In this document: positions 52,528-61,713 of the stretch, one piece after another | Layout: every line of letters begins with the position of its first letter | How positions within the stretch are numbered: the first letter of the stretch is position 1 | Assembly (NCBI RefSeq): GCF_900156065.1 | Contig: NZ_FTNF01000004.1 | Location: 1-64,000, forward strand | Direction of reading: 5' to 3' | Source of the DNA: Micromonospora avicenniae | GTDB taxonomy: Bacteria; Actinomycetota; Actinomycetes; Mycobacteriales; Micromonosporaceae | Length of the DNA: 64,000 nucleotides | Notes under the pieces: generated by a model | Databases searched by the model: none | What the model saw: the letters and a program-made list of their open reading frames with translations, nothing else | What the model was told of the DNA's origin: nothing | Made by a program: the position numbers and the translations under genes

Positions 52528-53397
52528 GTGCGATTCCTTCCTTCCCTGACCCGGTTGGTCGCCGTCGGCGCGGCCGCGATCCTCGGTGCCACCGCCCTCA
52601 CCGCCTGCGGCGACGACGCCTCGGCCGGCGCGGACAACCCGTACGACCTGCTCCAGCCGGGCGTCCTGCGCGCCGGCACGCTCACCGACGCTCCGCCGAA
52701 CGTGTACCTGAAGGACGGCAAGTTCACCGGCTTCGACAACGACCTGCTCACCGCGGTCGCTGGGAAGATCGGCCTGAAGGTGGAGTTCGTCGGCACCGAC
52801 TTCTCCGCGCTGCTCGCCCAGGTCAACAACCACAAGTTCGACGTCGGCAGCTCGTCGATCACCATCACCGAGGCCCGCAAGAAGACCGTGGACTTCGGCA
52901 ACGGGTACGACTTCGGCTACTTCGGACTCGACGTACCAGCCGGCTCGCCGATCCACAGCTTCGACGAGCTCGCCGGTAAGCGGGTCGTCGTCGTGCAGGG
53001 CACCGTCCAGGACGACTACGCCAGCGGCAAGGGACTCGACCCGGTGCGCGTACCGGACTACAACGGCGCGATCAACCAGCTCAAGGCCGGTACCGCGGAC
53101 GCCTGGATCGCCCCGGCCGAGATCGGTGAGAAGTCGGCGGCGGACAGCGGCGGGAAGATCGCCGTGGCCGCGAAGCTGCTCAGCCCCGCACCGACGGCGT
53201 ACGCGGTGGCGAAGGGGAACGACGCCCTGCGCGAGGCGCTGGACAAGGGCCTCGACGAGGTGATCGCCGACGGCACGTGGAGCCGGCTGCAGGCCCAGTA
53301 CTACCCGGGCCGGCCGATCCCGGCGGACTTCAAGCCGGGCAGCGGCACGGTGGCGGTCCCGGCGGCGCCGACCGCGTCCGCGTCGCCCGTGTCCTGA
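52528..53397 (+). CDS. Polar amino-acid ABC transporter substrate-binding lipoprotein
   Basis: A 289-residue lipoprotein: signal with lipobox ending LTAC27, then a type II receptor (FTGFDNDLLTAVAGKIGLKV, SSSITITEARKKTVDFG). This is the cystine/glutamine-type family. GTG at 52528 has CGGAGA upstream. Given the SAM-IV riboswitch and the leader peptide, cystine, methionine or a related sulfur compound is the likely cargo, an inference from context. Confidence 0.88.
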   Translation: MRFLPSLTRLVAVGAAAILGATALTACGDDASAGADNPYDLLQPGVLRAGTLTDAPPNVYLKDGKFTGFDNDLLTAVAGKIGLKVEFVGTDFSALLAQVNNHKFDVGSSSITITEARKKTVDFGNGYDFGYFGLDVPAGSPIHSFDELAGKRVVVVQGTVQDDYASGKGLDPVRVPDYNGAINQLKAGTADAWIAPAEIGEKSAADSGGKIAVAAKLLSPAPTAYAVAKGNDALREALDKGLDEVIADGTWSRLQAQYYPGRPIPADFKPGSGTVAVPAAPTASASPVS

Positions 53398-53441
53398 CAG
53401 TACGGCGAGACGACCGAGCGGAGCGGTAGGAGAGGCGAGAC

Positions 53442-54221
53442 ATGGATCCGTTGCGGACCCTGTGGGAGACGTTCTTCGACTGGGATTCGATGCGCGAGGC
53501 GCTGCCCGAGATGCTCACCGTCGGGCTGCCCAACACCCTGATCCTCGCGGTCTCCGCCGCTCTGCTCGGCTCGGTGCTGGGCATGCTGCTGGCCGTAGCC
53601 GGCATCTCCCGTACCCGGTGGCTGCGCTGGCCGGCGCGGGTCTACACCGACGTGTTCCGGGGCCTGCCGGCCGCCGCGACGATCCTGCTGATCGGCGTCG
53701 GCCTGGCGCCGCTCGGCATGCAGGTGTGGGGGCCGAACCCTTACCCGTTGGGCATCCTGGCGCTCTCCCTGATCGCCGCCGCCTACATCGGAGAGATCTT
53801 CCGTTCCGGCATCCAGTCGGTGGAGGCGACCCAGTTGGAGGGTGCCCGTGCGTTGGGTTTCTCCTGGGCCGAGGCGATGCGGGTGGTGATCATTCCGCAG
53901 GGCGTACGCCGGGTCCTGCCGGCCTGGGTCAACCAGCTCATCGCGCTGATCAAGGACTCCAGCCTGGTCTACTTCCTCGGCCTGGTGGCCAGCCAGCGCG
54001 AGCTGTTCCGGATCGGGCAGGACTACGCGGCCACCACCGGTAACGAATCCGCCCTGCTGCTGGCCGGCCTGTTCTACCTGGCACTGACCGTGCCGCTGAC
54101 CCATGTGGTCAACGCGATCGACGCCCGGCTGCGACACGGTCGGCCCGCCGCACGGCCGACCGACGAGATCGACGACGCCGACCCGGCACTGCCGGGCGCG
54201 GCGGGAGGGAGCGGGCGATGA
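53442..54221 (+). CDS. Polar amino-acid ABC transporter permease
   Basis: A 259-residue permease of the HisM/TcyB type: [38 protein letters not shown], and EAA-loop [20 protein letters not shown], then [12 protein letters not shown]. The ATPase gene start overlaps its stop (ATGA). Confidence 0.92.
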   Translation: MDPLRTLWETFFDWDSMREALPEMLTVGLPNTLILAVSAALLGSVLGMLLAVAGISRTRWLRWPARVYTDVFRGLPAAATILLIGVGLAPLGMQVWGPNPYPLGILALSLIAAAYIGEIFRSGIQSVEATQLEGARALGFSWAEAMRVVIIPQGVRRVLPAWVNQLIALIKDSSLVYFLGLVASQRELFRIGQDYAATTGNESALLLAGLFYLALTVPLTHVVNAIDARLRHGRPAARPTDEIDDADPALPGAAGGSGR

Positions 54222-54961
54222 CCGCCGCCACCAGCACCTCGGTCAGCCTGGCCGTACGCGATGTCCACCTGGCCTTCGGGCCCAACCGGGTGCTGCGCGG
54301 CGCCGACCTGGATGTGGTCCGCGGCGGGACGGCCTGCGTCATCGGGCCGTCCGGCTCCGGCAAGTCGACGCTGCTGCGGACGATCAACCGGCTCATCGAG
54401 CCGGACCGCGGCGACGTGCTGCTCGACGGGCGCAGCGTGCTGGCCGACGATCCGGACGCCCTGCGCCAGCGGATCGGCATGGTCTTCCAGCAGTTCAACC
54501 TGTTTCCGCACATGAGCGTGCTGCGCAACGTCACCCTGGCGCTGCGCCGGATCAGGAAGCTGCCCGAGGAGGAGGCGGTGACGATCGCCCGCGCGCAGCT
54601 GGAACTCGTCGGCCTGGCCGCCAAGGCGGACGCGCGACCCGGCCACCTCTCGGGTGGGCAGCAGCAGCGGGTGGCGATCGCCCGCGCGCTGGCGTTGCAG
54701 CCGCAGGTGATGCTCTTCGACGAGGCGACCAGCGCCCTGGACCCGGAGCTGGTCAAGGGGGTGCTCGGGGTGATGGCGGACCTCGCGTCCGGTGGCATGA
54801 CCATGGTGGTGGTGACCCACGAGATGGGCTTCGCCCGAGAGGTGGCCGACACGGTGGCCTTCATGGACCACGGCGTGGTGCTTGAGGCCGGTGAGCCGGC
54901 GGCCGTCTTCGAGGCGGCCGAGCACCCACGACTGCGCCGATTCCTGGCCCAGGTGCTCTGA
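54218..54961 (+). CDS. Polar amino-acid ABC transporter ATPase
   Basis: A 247-residue ATPase: Walker [27 protein letters not shown], signature [15 protein letters not shown], Walker [16 protein letters not shown]-loop [15 protein letters not shown]. It energises the preceding permease; the three genes form a complete importer. Confidence 0.93.
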   Translation: MTAATSTSVSLAVRDVHLAFGPNRVLRGADLDVVRGGTACVIGPSGSGKSTLLRTINRLIEPDRGDVLLDGRSVLADDPDALRQRIGMVFQQFNLFPHMSVLRNVTLALRRIRKLPEEEAVTIARAQLELVGLAAKADARPGHLSGGQQQRVAIARALALQPQVMLFDEATSALDPELVKGVLGVMADLASGGMTMVVVTHEMGFAREVADTVAFMDHGVVLEAGEPAAVFEAAEHPRLRRFLAQVL

Positions 54962-55003
54962 GCCGCGCGGTCGCGCGCACCGTCGGCCGCCCTCGTCGAC
55001 CAC

Positions 55004-55921
55004 TCAGTCGGGCAGCACGTGCGTGACGTAGCGGCGGGCCAGCGTGGACACGACGTCGTCCGGATCGGCCGCCCAGACGTCGGCGTTGAAGATCTCCACC
55101 TCGACGTCGCCGGTGTAGCCGGCCCGCTCGACGGCGCGGCGCAGCAACGGGAAGTCGATGTGCCCGTCGCCCATCATGCCCCGGGAGAGCAGGGCGTCCG
55201 GAGGCAGCGGGGTGATCCAGTCGCAGACCTGGAAGCCGGCGATGCGGCCCCGCGCCCGATCGATCTGGCCGAGCACGTCCGGGTCCCACCAGACGTGGAA
55301 CGTGTCGACCACCACCCCCACCCGCTCGGCGGGAAACCGCTCGGCCAGGTCGAGCGCCTGCCCGAGGGTGGAGAGCACCCCGCGGTCGGCGCAGAAGATC
55401 GGGTGCATCGGTTCCAGGGCCAGTCGTACGCCCCGCTCGGCCGCGTACGGCACCAGCTCGGCGATCCCCTCGGCCATCCGGTGGCGTGCCCCGGCCAGGT
55501 CACGCGAGCCCTCCGGCAGGCCGCCGACAACCATGACGAGACAGGCCGCGGCCAGCTCCGCGGCCTCGTCGACGGCGCGTCGGTTGTCGTCGAGCGCGCG
55601 CCGCCGCAACACCGGATCGGCGGCGGTGAGGAAGCCGCCCCGGCACAGCGAGGAGACCCGCAGGCCGGCGTCCGCCACGAGACGGGCGGCGGCGGGCACG
55701 CCGATCTGCCGGACGGGCTCGCGCCACAGCCCGATCGCCGGCAGGCCGGCCCGTACGCACCCGGCGACCGCCTCGGCGACCGACCACCGCTCGGTGGTCT
55801 TCTGGTTCAGCGACAGTCGGGTGAGCCGCGCGTCGCCGGGTGCCGGTGTCGGCACCTCGGCGGGCCGGCCGGAGGGCACGTCGACGGCGGGCACGGTGGA
55901 CCGAGCCGGCCGGCCGGTCAT
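55004..55921 (-). CDS. Xylose isomerase-like TIM-barrel protein (sugar isomerase/epimerase family)
   Basis: A 305-residue TIM barrel: RLSLNQKTTERWSVAEAVAG, RLALEPMHPIFCADRG, VGVVVDTFHVWWDPDV, HIDFPLLRRAVERAGYTG and VEVEIFN give the metal-binding Glu/Asp/His/Glu set. Related enzymes epimerise, isomerise or dehydrate sugars. The ATG overlaps the DUF993 stop. It is last in the LacI-linked operon. Confidence 0.88.
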   Translation of the reverse strand: MTGRPARSTVPAVDVPSGRPAEVPTPAPGDARLTRLSLNQKTTERWSVAEAVAGCVRAGLPAIGLWREPVRQIGVPAAARLVADAGLRVSSLCRGGFLTAADPVLRRRALDDNRRAVDEAAELAAACLVMVVGGLPEGSRDLAGARHRMAEGIAELVPYAAERGVRLALEPMHPIFCADRGVLSTLGQALDLAERFPAERVGVVVDTFHVWWDPDVLGQIDRARGRIAGFQVCDWITPLPPDALLSRGMMGDGHIDFPLLRRAVERAGYTGDVEVEIFNADVWAADPDDVVSTLARRYVTHVLPD

Positions 55922-57081
55922 CGCGGCACTCCGGCGACGTCGAGGAACGTCCGCAGACGGGCGGCGGCGAGGTCGGGATCGGGCAGCAGCCGGGCGTCGT
56001 CGGCGAGCCGGGCCAGCTCGGCGAGGTGGAGCACGGATCGGGCGCTCTGCAGTCCGCCCACCATGGTGAAGCCGGGCTGGTGACCGCAGAGCCAGGCGAG
56101 GAACGCGATGCCGGTCTTGTAGTACCAGGTCGGTGCGGTGAAGATGTGCCGGGCCAGCGGCAGCGTCGGCGCGAACGCCTCGTCGTAACGCGTCAGGTCG
56201 CCGGTGTCGAGGGCCTGGAGCGCGGCCGAGGCGGCCGGTGCGATGGCGGCGAAGACGCCGAGCAGGGCGTCGCTGTGGTGCGTCCCGTCGCCTCGGATCA
56301 GTTCCGGGTAGTTGAAGTCGTCGCCGGTGTACAGCCGGACGCCGCTCGGCAGGGCGGCCCGTAGAGCGCGTTCGTGCCCGGCGTCGAGCAGCGACACCTT
56401 GACCCCGTCGACCTTGCCCGCGTGCTGCCCGACGAGGTCGAGGAACGCGTCGGTGGCGGCCGGCACCTCCGGCGAGCCCCAGTAGCCGCGCAGCGCCGGG
56501 TCGAACATCGGCCCCAGCCAGTGCAGGATCACCGGGCCGGAGACCTGCTCGAGCAGGCGCCCGTAAACCTTGGCGTAGTCCTCGGGGCCGCGGGCCAGCC
56601 GGGCGAGCTGCCGACTCGCCATCAGGATGACCTGTGCACCGCTGGCCTCCACGACCTCGATCTGCTCGCAGTAGGCGGCGGTGACGTCGTCGAGGGAGCC
56701 GAGGTCGGCCGGGGCGTGATCGGTGCCGGCGCCGGCGGCAATCCGGCCGCCCACCTCGCGCGCGGTCGAGGCACTGCGTGCGATCAGTTCCCGGGTGCTG
56801 GCCCAGCCCAGACCCATGCCACGCTGGGCGGTGTCCATCGCCTCGGCCACCCCCAGGCCGTACGACCAGAGATGCCGGCGGAACGCCAGGGTGGCCTCCC
56901 AGTCGAGGGCCGCCGGTGCGCCGGGGGTGTTGTCGCCCAGCGGGTCGGCCACCACGTGCGCCGCGGCGAAGGCGACGCGGGAGGTGATCGGCCCGGACGG
57001 CCGCGGCCACTGGCCCGGCTCCGCCAGCCGCCGCTCCTCCACCGTCCCGTCGGAACGGGGCAACCGCACCGAGGCGCTCAT
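55918..57081 (-). CDS. DUF993 / dihydrodipicolinate synthase-like aldolase-type protein
   Basis: A 387-residue protein matching DUF993, a branch related to the DHDPS/NAL class I aldolase fold: FAAAHVVADPLGDNTPG at the start and VDGVKVSLLDAGHE with a possible Schiff-base Lys (Lys in VKVS). VRLYTGDDFNYPELI follows. It may cleave a keto-sugar acid. The start overlaps the Gfo/Idh stop (ATGA), implying a linear pathway with both neighbours. Confidence 0.82.
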   Translation of the reverse strand: MSASVRLPRSDGTVEERRLAEPGQWPRPSGPITSRVAFAAAHVVADPLGDNTPGAPAALDWEATLAFRRHLWSYGLGVAEAMDTAQRGMGLGWASTRELIARSASTAREVGGRIAAGAGTDHAPADLGSLDDVTAAYCEQIEVVEASGAQVILMASRQLARLARGPEDYAKVYGRLLEQVSGPVILHWLGPMFDPALRGYWGSPEVPAATDAFLDLVGQHAGKVDGVKVSLLDAGHERALRAALPSGVRLYTGDDFNYPELIRGDGTHHSDALLGVFAAIAPAASAALQALDTGDLTRYDEAFAPTLPLARHIFTAPTWYYKTGIAFLAWLCGHQPGFTMVGGLQSARSVLHLAELARLADDARLLPDPDLAAARLRTFLDVAGVPR

Positions 57082-58229
57082 GCCGTCAACTCGGTCAACT
57101 CGACGCGGCGTCCCTCCCGCGATGAGCGGAGCCCGGCCTCGGCGAGTTGCACCCCGCGGGCACCGGAGAGCAGGTCGTAGGGGTTCGGCGCGTCCTCGAC
57201 GACATGCCGCACGAACTGTTCCCACTGGACCTTGAAGCCGTTGTCGATCAGGGCGTTGTCGGGTACCTCCTGCCACTGGTCGCGGAAGCGCAGGGTCTCC
57301 GCGAGGTCCGGGTCCCACACCGGCTTCGGGGTGAGCGTCCGGTGCTGCGCCCGGCAGCGGTGCAGCCCGGCCACCGCGCTGCCCTCGGTGCCGTCGACCT
57401 GGAACTCCACCAACTCGTCCCGGTTGACCCGGACGGCCCAGGACGAGTTGATCTGGGCGATCACTCCGTCGTCGAGTTCGAAGATGGCGTACGCGGCGTC
57501 GTCGGCGGTCGCCTCGTATCGCCGGCCCTGCTCGTCCCACCGTTGGGGAATGTGGGTGGCCACCCGCGCGGTGACCGCCCGTACCCGGCCGAACAGGTTC
57601 TCCAGCACGTAGTTCCAGTGCGGGAACATGTCCAGCGCGATGCCGCCACCGTCCTGTGCCCGGTAGTTCCAGCTGGGACGCTGGGCCGGCTGCCAGTCGC
57701 CCTCGAACACCCAGTAGCCGAACTCGCCGCGTACGGACAGGATGCGGCCGAAGAACCCGCTGTCGACCAGCCGCTTGAGCTTCATCAGGCCGGGCAGGTA
57801 GAGCTTGTCGTGCACCACACCGTTCTTCACGCCGGCCCGCCGGGCGTGCCGGGCGAGTTCGAGCGCGGCGGCCAGCGATTCGGCGCTGGGCTTCTCGGCG
57901 TAGACGTGCCGGCCGGCGTCCATCGCCTTGAGGAGCGACTTCTCCCGGACCTGGGTCACCTGGGCGTCGAAGTAGACCGGGTAGTCGGCGTCGGCCAGCG
58001 CGGCGTCCAGGTCGGTCGTCCATCGGGGCAGGTCGTGCCGTTCCGCGATCTCGCGCAGCTTGGTGGCGCTCCGCCCGACCAGCAGCGGGTCGAGCTGCAC
58101 CCGGGTGCCGTCGGAGAGCGCCACGCCGCCCTGCTCCCGGATGGCTAGGACGGATCTGACGAGATGCTGCCGGTATCCCATCCGGCCGGTCACCCCGTTC
58201 ATAACCACGCCGAGCTTGCGAGCGGCCAT
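57078..58229 (-). CDS. Gfo/Idh/MocA-family oxidoreductase
   Basis: A 383-residue NAD(P)-linked sugar or inositol dehydrogenase. LGVVMNGVTGRMGYRQHLVR is the nucleotide site, with an unusual VTGRMG, and AGRHVYAEKPSAES the EKP catalytic Lys motif. GIALDMFPHWNYVLEN has the D-x3-H active-site pair. GGAGG precedes the ATG at 58229, which lies 15 bases after a LacI-type operator. It is the first gene of the operon. Confidence 0.9.
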   Translation of the reverse strand: MAARKLGVVMNGVTGRMGYRQHLVRSVLAIREQGGVALSDGTRVQLDPLLVGRSATKLREIAERHDLPRWTTDLDAALADADYPVYFDAQVTQVREKSLLKAMDAGRHVYAEKPSAESLAAALELARHARRAGVKNGVVHDKLYLPGLMKLKRLVDSGFFGRILSVRGEFGYWVFEGDWQPAQRPSWNYRAQDGGGIALDMFPHWNYVLENLFGRVRAVTARVATHIPQRWDEQGRRYEATADDAAYAIFELDDGVIAQINSSWAVRVNRDELVEFQVDGTEGSAVAGLHRCRAQHRTLTPKPVWDPDLAETLRFRDQWQEVPDNALIDNGFKVQWEQFVRHVVEDAPNPYDLLSGARGVQLAEAGLRSSREGRRVELTELTA

Positions 58230-58243
58230 CGACGACCTCCTTG

Positions 58244-58257
58244 GGAAAGCGCTTACC
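58244..58257. promoter_or_regulatory. LacI-type operator at the sugar operon
   Basis: GGAAAGCGCTTACC contains the AAGCGCTT core recognised by LacI/GalR proteins, 15 bases upstream of the Gfo/Idh start, where a bound repressor would block transcription. It lies within the 211-base divergent region before the lacI-type gene; nothing else is evident there. Confidence 0.75.
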
Positions 58258-58440
58258 GGGACGGTATGGCAGAGCGAGCCGCCGGTGCAAGCCCCGTCCA
58301 CACCGGCCGGTCAGCACCGAAACCGATCGACTCCTGCACATGGAAGATGCGCAGGTCACCGGGTTTGACGGCGTGATCGGCCGGTTCCTAGGCTGACGGC
58401 GGACGATTTCCGACCGGCGTCCACCGGGAAGGACGGTGTC

Positions 58441-59475
58441 GTGACCGGTTCCGTCACGCTGCACGACGTGGCTCGGCGCGCCGGCGTCTCGCTGGCCACC
58501 GCGTCCCGCGCCCTCAACGGCAGCGCCAACCGGGTCGTCGGCGAGGAGCTGCGCGAGCGGGTGCTGCGGGCCGCGGCAGAGCTGCGCTACTCCCCCAACG
58601 CGCACGCCCAGGCGATGGCCCGGGGTCGCACCAACATCGTCGGCCTGTCGCTGCACGACATCGCCGACCCCTACTTCTCCGCCGTCGCCGCCGGCGTGAT
58701 GCGCGAGGCCGAGGCACACGGCCTGCTGGTCACCATGGCGAGCACCGAGCGGCGGCCGGGAGCCGAGACCGACTACGTGGGGGCGTTCCGCCGGCACTGG
58801 GCCAGCGTGGTCATCGTGGTCGGCAGCCGCACCGACGACCGGGCGGCCACCGAGCAGCTGGCCGAGGAACTCGCCGCGTTCGAGGCCGAGGGGGGCCGGG
58901 CGGTCGCCGTCAGCCAACCCCGCCTCCCGGTGGACACCATCTCGATCGACAACCACGCCGGCGCACGGGACCTCGGCCACGCCCTGCACGACCTCGGGCA
59001 CCGGCGGTTCGCTGTGCTCGCCGGCCCCACCGAACTGCTCACGGCGACCGAGCGGGTGGCCGGGTTCCGGGAGGCGCTGACCCGGCATGGCGGCCGGCTC
59101 GCCCCGGAGCACGTCGTACCCGGTCCGTTCACCCGCGACGGCGGTTACGCGGCGATGCGCGAGCTACTCGACCGGGACCCCGACGTGAGTTGCGTCTTCG
59201 CTGTCAACGACGTGATGGCGGTAGGCGCCATGGCCGCGCTGCGTGACCGGGGGATCGACCCGCCGACCGGAATGGCGATCGCCGGGTTCGACGACATCGC
59301 CACCCTCCGCGACGTCAATCCGGGGCTGACCACCGTGCGGATCCCGCTTGAGGAGATCGGCGCGCTCGCGGTCCGGCTGGCCCTCGACGACGGCGTGGCA
59401 CGCCCCCGCGTGCACCGCGTCGCCGGCGAGGTCGTCCTGCGCGCCAGCACACCCCGCCTGTCACCACCCCGTTGA
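58441..59475 (+). CDS. LacI-family transcriptional repressor
   Basis: A 344-residue repressor: VTLHDVARRAGVSLATASRA is the helix-turn-helix and YSPNAHAQAMARGRTNIVGL the hinge; a periplasmic-binding-like effector domain follows (GFDDIATLRDVNPGLTTVRI). The GTG at 58441 is divergent from the sugar operon. It probably recognises the sites at 58244 and 62720 and responds to a sugar. Confidence 0.93.
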   Translation: MTGSVTLHDVARRAGVSLATASRALNGSANRVVGEELRERVLRAAAELRYSPNAHAQAMARGRTNIVGLSLHDIADPYFSAVAAGVMREAEAHGLLVTMASTERRPGAETDYVGAFRRHWASVVIVVGSRTDDRAATEQLAEELAAFEAEGGRAVAVSQPRLPVDTISIDNHAGARDLGHALHDLGHRRFAVLAGPTELLTATERVAGFREALTRHGGRLAPEHVVPGPFTRDGGYAAMRELLDRDPDVSCVFAVNDVMAVGAMAALRDRGIDPPTGMAIAGFDDIATLRDVNPGLTTVRIPLEEIGALAVRLALDDGVARPRVHRVAGEVVLRASTPRLSPPR

Positions 59476-59500
59476 TCAGGTCACCACCCTGTTGATCAAG
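59461..59500. repeat. 20-bp tandem repeat over the lacI stop
   Basis: Two 20-base units (59461-59480, 59481-59500) differ at two positions. The first contains the last codons and the stop of the repressor gene, so the second repeats a stop region. Confidence 0.8.
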
Positions 59501-59548
59501 AGGTCGGCGGCCGTGTCGATCTCCACGAACACCGCCAACCTCTTGATC
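59494..59548. terminator. Long hairpin between convergent genes
   Basis: GATCAAGAGGT at 59494-59504 pairs with ACCTCTTGATC at 59538-59548, extended by GGCGG/CCGCC after one mismatch. It lies between lacI and the sugar dehydrogenase and can serve both. Confidence 0.65.
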
Positions 59549-59577
59549 GACGAGAGCCTCGCCGCCCGGACGGACGA

Positions 59578-61674
59578 TCAGTCCGCCGGAGTGCCGCGGA
59601 CCGTGAGATCACGCAGCCGACCGACGTTGTCGAAGGAGCCGAAGCCCACCCGACCCGAACCGAACGTGGTGTCCCGGGCCGTCATCAGCGGGTCCTTCGA
59701 CCCGTCGACGTAGACCGCGATCTCGCCGGTGGCCGGCAGGTGCCGGACGCGGACGCTGTGCCAGTCGGCGTCCACGATGGCCGGCGCGGCACCCCGCGAC
59801 CGGCCGTTCCACTGGTAGTCGATCCGTTCCCGGTCCGCGTTGTCGACCTTGAAGATGCCGTTGTGCGGCAGGATCGTGTTGTCCGTCGACAGGTGCGCGT
59901 AGTAGAACTCCGTGTCCGAGCGGTAACCGAACACGATGATCACATCACGGTTGGTCACCTCCACCGGGGTGTCCAGCCGCACCTGCGCGGTGATGTCCAC
60001 CGCGCCGAAGGCCGGACCGGCGGTGAGCACGGCGTACTCGAACGGGCGGCGCGGGCCGGGCCGCTGCACGCCCGCCTCGGCCAGGATGACCTCCTCGCCG
60101 GTGAACTGCCACTTGGACGGGGTGACGGGCGCCCAGTTGGTCGGGCGCATCGTGTCCCGGACCTTCGTCGTGCCAGGCCGCCCGCTGGCGAACTCCCGCG
60201 TACCGGTCACCTTCCAGATCTTTCCGTTCGCCTTGGCCAGGATGTACAGCTCACCCTGCGCGTCGGTACCGAAACGCAGATCGACGCGGTTCGGGTCGCC
60301 CGGTGCGCCCGGGGCGGAGAGGTCCTGCATCCGCACCGGGGTGCCGGCGGCGTCGAAGAGAGCCAGCCGGTGGATCGGGGCGAGCCCCTGCCCCCGCCGC
60401 ATCTGCTTCGCCTCGGTGTAGAGCACCCGGCCGTCGACCAGGTCACCGAAGACGTACTTGCCGCGCAGCGCGGGCACGTCCCGACCCCGGTAGACGAACC
60501 CGCCGGCCACCGCGACGCCCACGTCCGAGGTGCAGTTCCAGCCCGGAGCGGGGTCGTGGTCGTACGCGGCCACCGGGTAGGTGTAACCGTACTGCTCGTC
60601 GTCCGCGGGGAGCGGGAAGAGCTTGTCGCAGGGACTGGTCGAGGTCTTGTCGAAGACGAACGCACCCTCGCGCTCGCTCCAGCCGAAGTTGTCTCCGGCA
60701 CGCACCTCGTAGATCGCCTCGATGGCGTGCTCGCCGATGTGACCGAGGTACATCTTGCCGGTCTGCCGGTCCCAGCTGAAGCGGTGCGGGTCCCGGAAGC
60801 CGACCGCGTAGATCTCGCCGAGCGCCCCCTCCCGTCCGACGAACGGGTTCGACGGCGGAACGCCGTACCGGCCGCTCGCGGCGTTGGTGCCCAGCGGGTC
60901 GATCCGCAGCAGCTTGCCGTGCGGCAGGGCCAGGTTCTGCGGATCGGTGTTGCGGACGCCCAGCCCGCCGTCGCCGACGGCGAGGTAGAGCATGCCGTAG
61001 TCCGGGTCGTGCTTCTTCGCCGTCGGGTTGAAGTTGATCTCCTGGATGCCGTGCACCTGGCCGCCGAAACCGACCCGCAGCACCTCGCGGCGGCTGCCCG
61101 CGAAGGTGTCGGCCGCCGGGTCGTTCGCCGTCCATTCGGTGATGACGCCGTGGAAGAGCGTGCCGGTCTGCGACCAGTCCGGCACCTCGGTGGCGAGCGA
61201 CGCCTGCTCGGTGTGGATCGTGTAGAACTTCCCGCTGCGCTTGAAGTCGGGGTGGAAGGCCACATAGCCGAAGCCCTGGCCCAGCCCTCGGCCGGAGAAG
61301 AACTTCGGCGCGAAGGTCGACGCGACGTCGAGGTAGACGTGCGGGACGCCGTTCTGCACCACGTACAGCTTGCCGTTGAGGTCGGGCACCGCCCGGCGGC
61401 CGGAGCCGTCGGGGATCTCCATGATGGTGTTGATCCGGGCGTGCCGCATCAGCCGCGCATCCGTCGGCGTCGGCGTCGGCTCGGACTTCGGGAACGCGGC
61501 GTACTCGGTGAGGACCAGCCCGAGGCGACTCTGGATCTGCGCTTCGGGTACCGGATCGTAGATCGCGTCGGCGGCGCGGGCGGGCGCCGCGGCCACCAGC
61601 GACAGGGTGAGCGCGGCGGTCGCGAGCGCCGCCGTGGCCGCCGATCTGCGCAGGCGGCGAGGGAAGATGCGCAC
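59578..61674 (-). CDS. Secreted PQQ-dependent-type sugar (sorbosone/glucose) dehydrogenase
   Basis: A 698-residue secreted protein: signal peptide to about residue 35, then a beta-propeller of the soluble glucose/sorbosone dehydrogenase family (GLGQGFGYVAFHPDFKRSGK, YLAVGDGGLGVRNTDPQN, GEIYAVGFRDPHRFSWD). It ends with a concanavalin/LamG-like beta-sandwich (VFGYRSDTEFYYAHLS, VRHLPATGEIAVYVDG). Cofactor use cannot be confirmed from motifs. The GTG at 61674 follows GGAG. It follows the LamG-type gene on the same strand and may share its LacI-controlled promoter. Confidence 0.85.
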   Translation of the reverse strand: MRIFPRRLRRSAATAALATAALTLSLVAAAPARAADAIYDPVPEAQIQSRLGLVLTEYAAFPKSEPTPTPTDARLMRHARINTIMEIPDGSGRRAVPDLNGKLYVVQNGVPHVYLDVASTFAPKFFSGRGLGQGFGYVAFHPDFKRSGKFYTIHTEQASLATEVPDWSQTGTLFHGVITEWTANDPAADTFAGSRREVLRVGFGGQVHGIQEINFNPTAKKHDPDYGMLYLAVGDGGLGVRNTDPQNLALPHGKLLRIDPLGTNAASGRYGVPPSNPFVGREGALGEIYAVGFRDPHRFSWDRQTGKMYLGHIGEHAIEAIYEVRAGDNFGWSEREGAFVFDKTSTSPCDKLFPLPADDEQYGYTYPVAAYDHDPAPGWNCTSDVGVAVAGGFVYRGRDVPALRGKYVFGDLVDGRVLYTEAKQMRRGQGLAPIHRLALFDAAGTPVRMQDLSAPGAPGDPNRVDLRFGTDAQGELYILAKANGKIWKVTGTREFASGRPGTTKVRDTMRPTNWAPVTPSKWQFTGEEVILAEAGVQRPGPRRPFEYAVLTAGPAFGAVDITAQVRLDTPVEVTNRDVIIVFGYRSDTEFYYAHLSTDNTILPHNGIFKVDNADRERIDYQWNGRSRGAAPAIVDADWHSVRVRHLPATGEIAVYVDGSKDPLMTARDTTFGSGRVGFGSFDNVGRLRDLTVRGTPAD

Positions 61675-61713
61675 GGGTCACTCCGTTCTCGATGGACGGG
61701 GGACGGTGACGGG

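Noticed and set aside
55918..59112. A 1064-codon minus-strand frame
   Set aside because: Its C-terminal third is the DUF993 gene; the upstream part is antisense or out of frame to the Gfo/Idh and LacI genes and has no recognisable domain.
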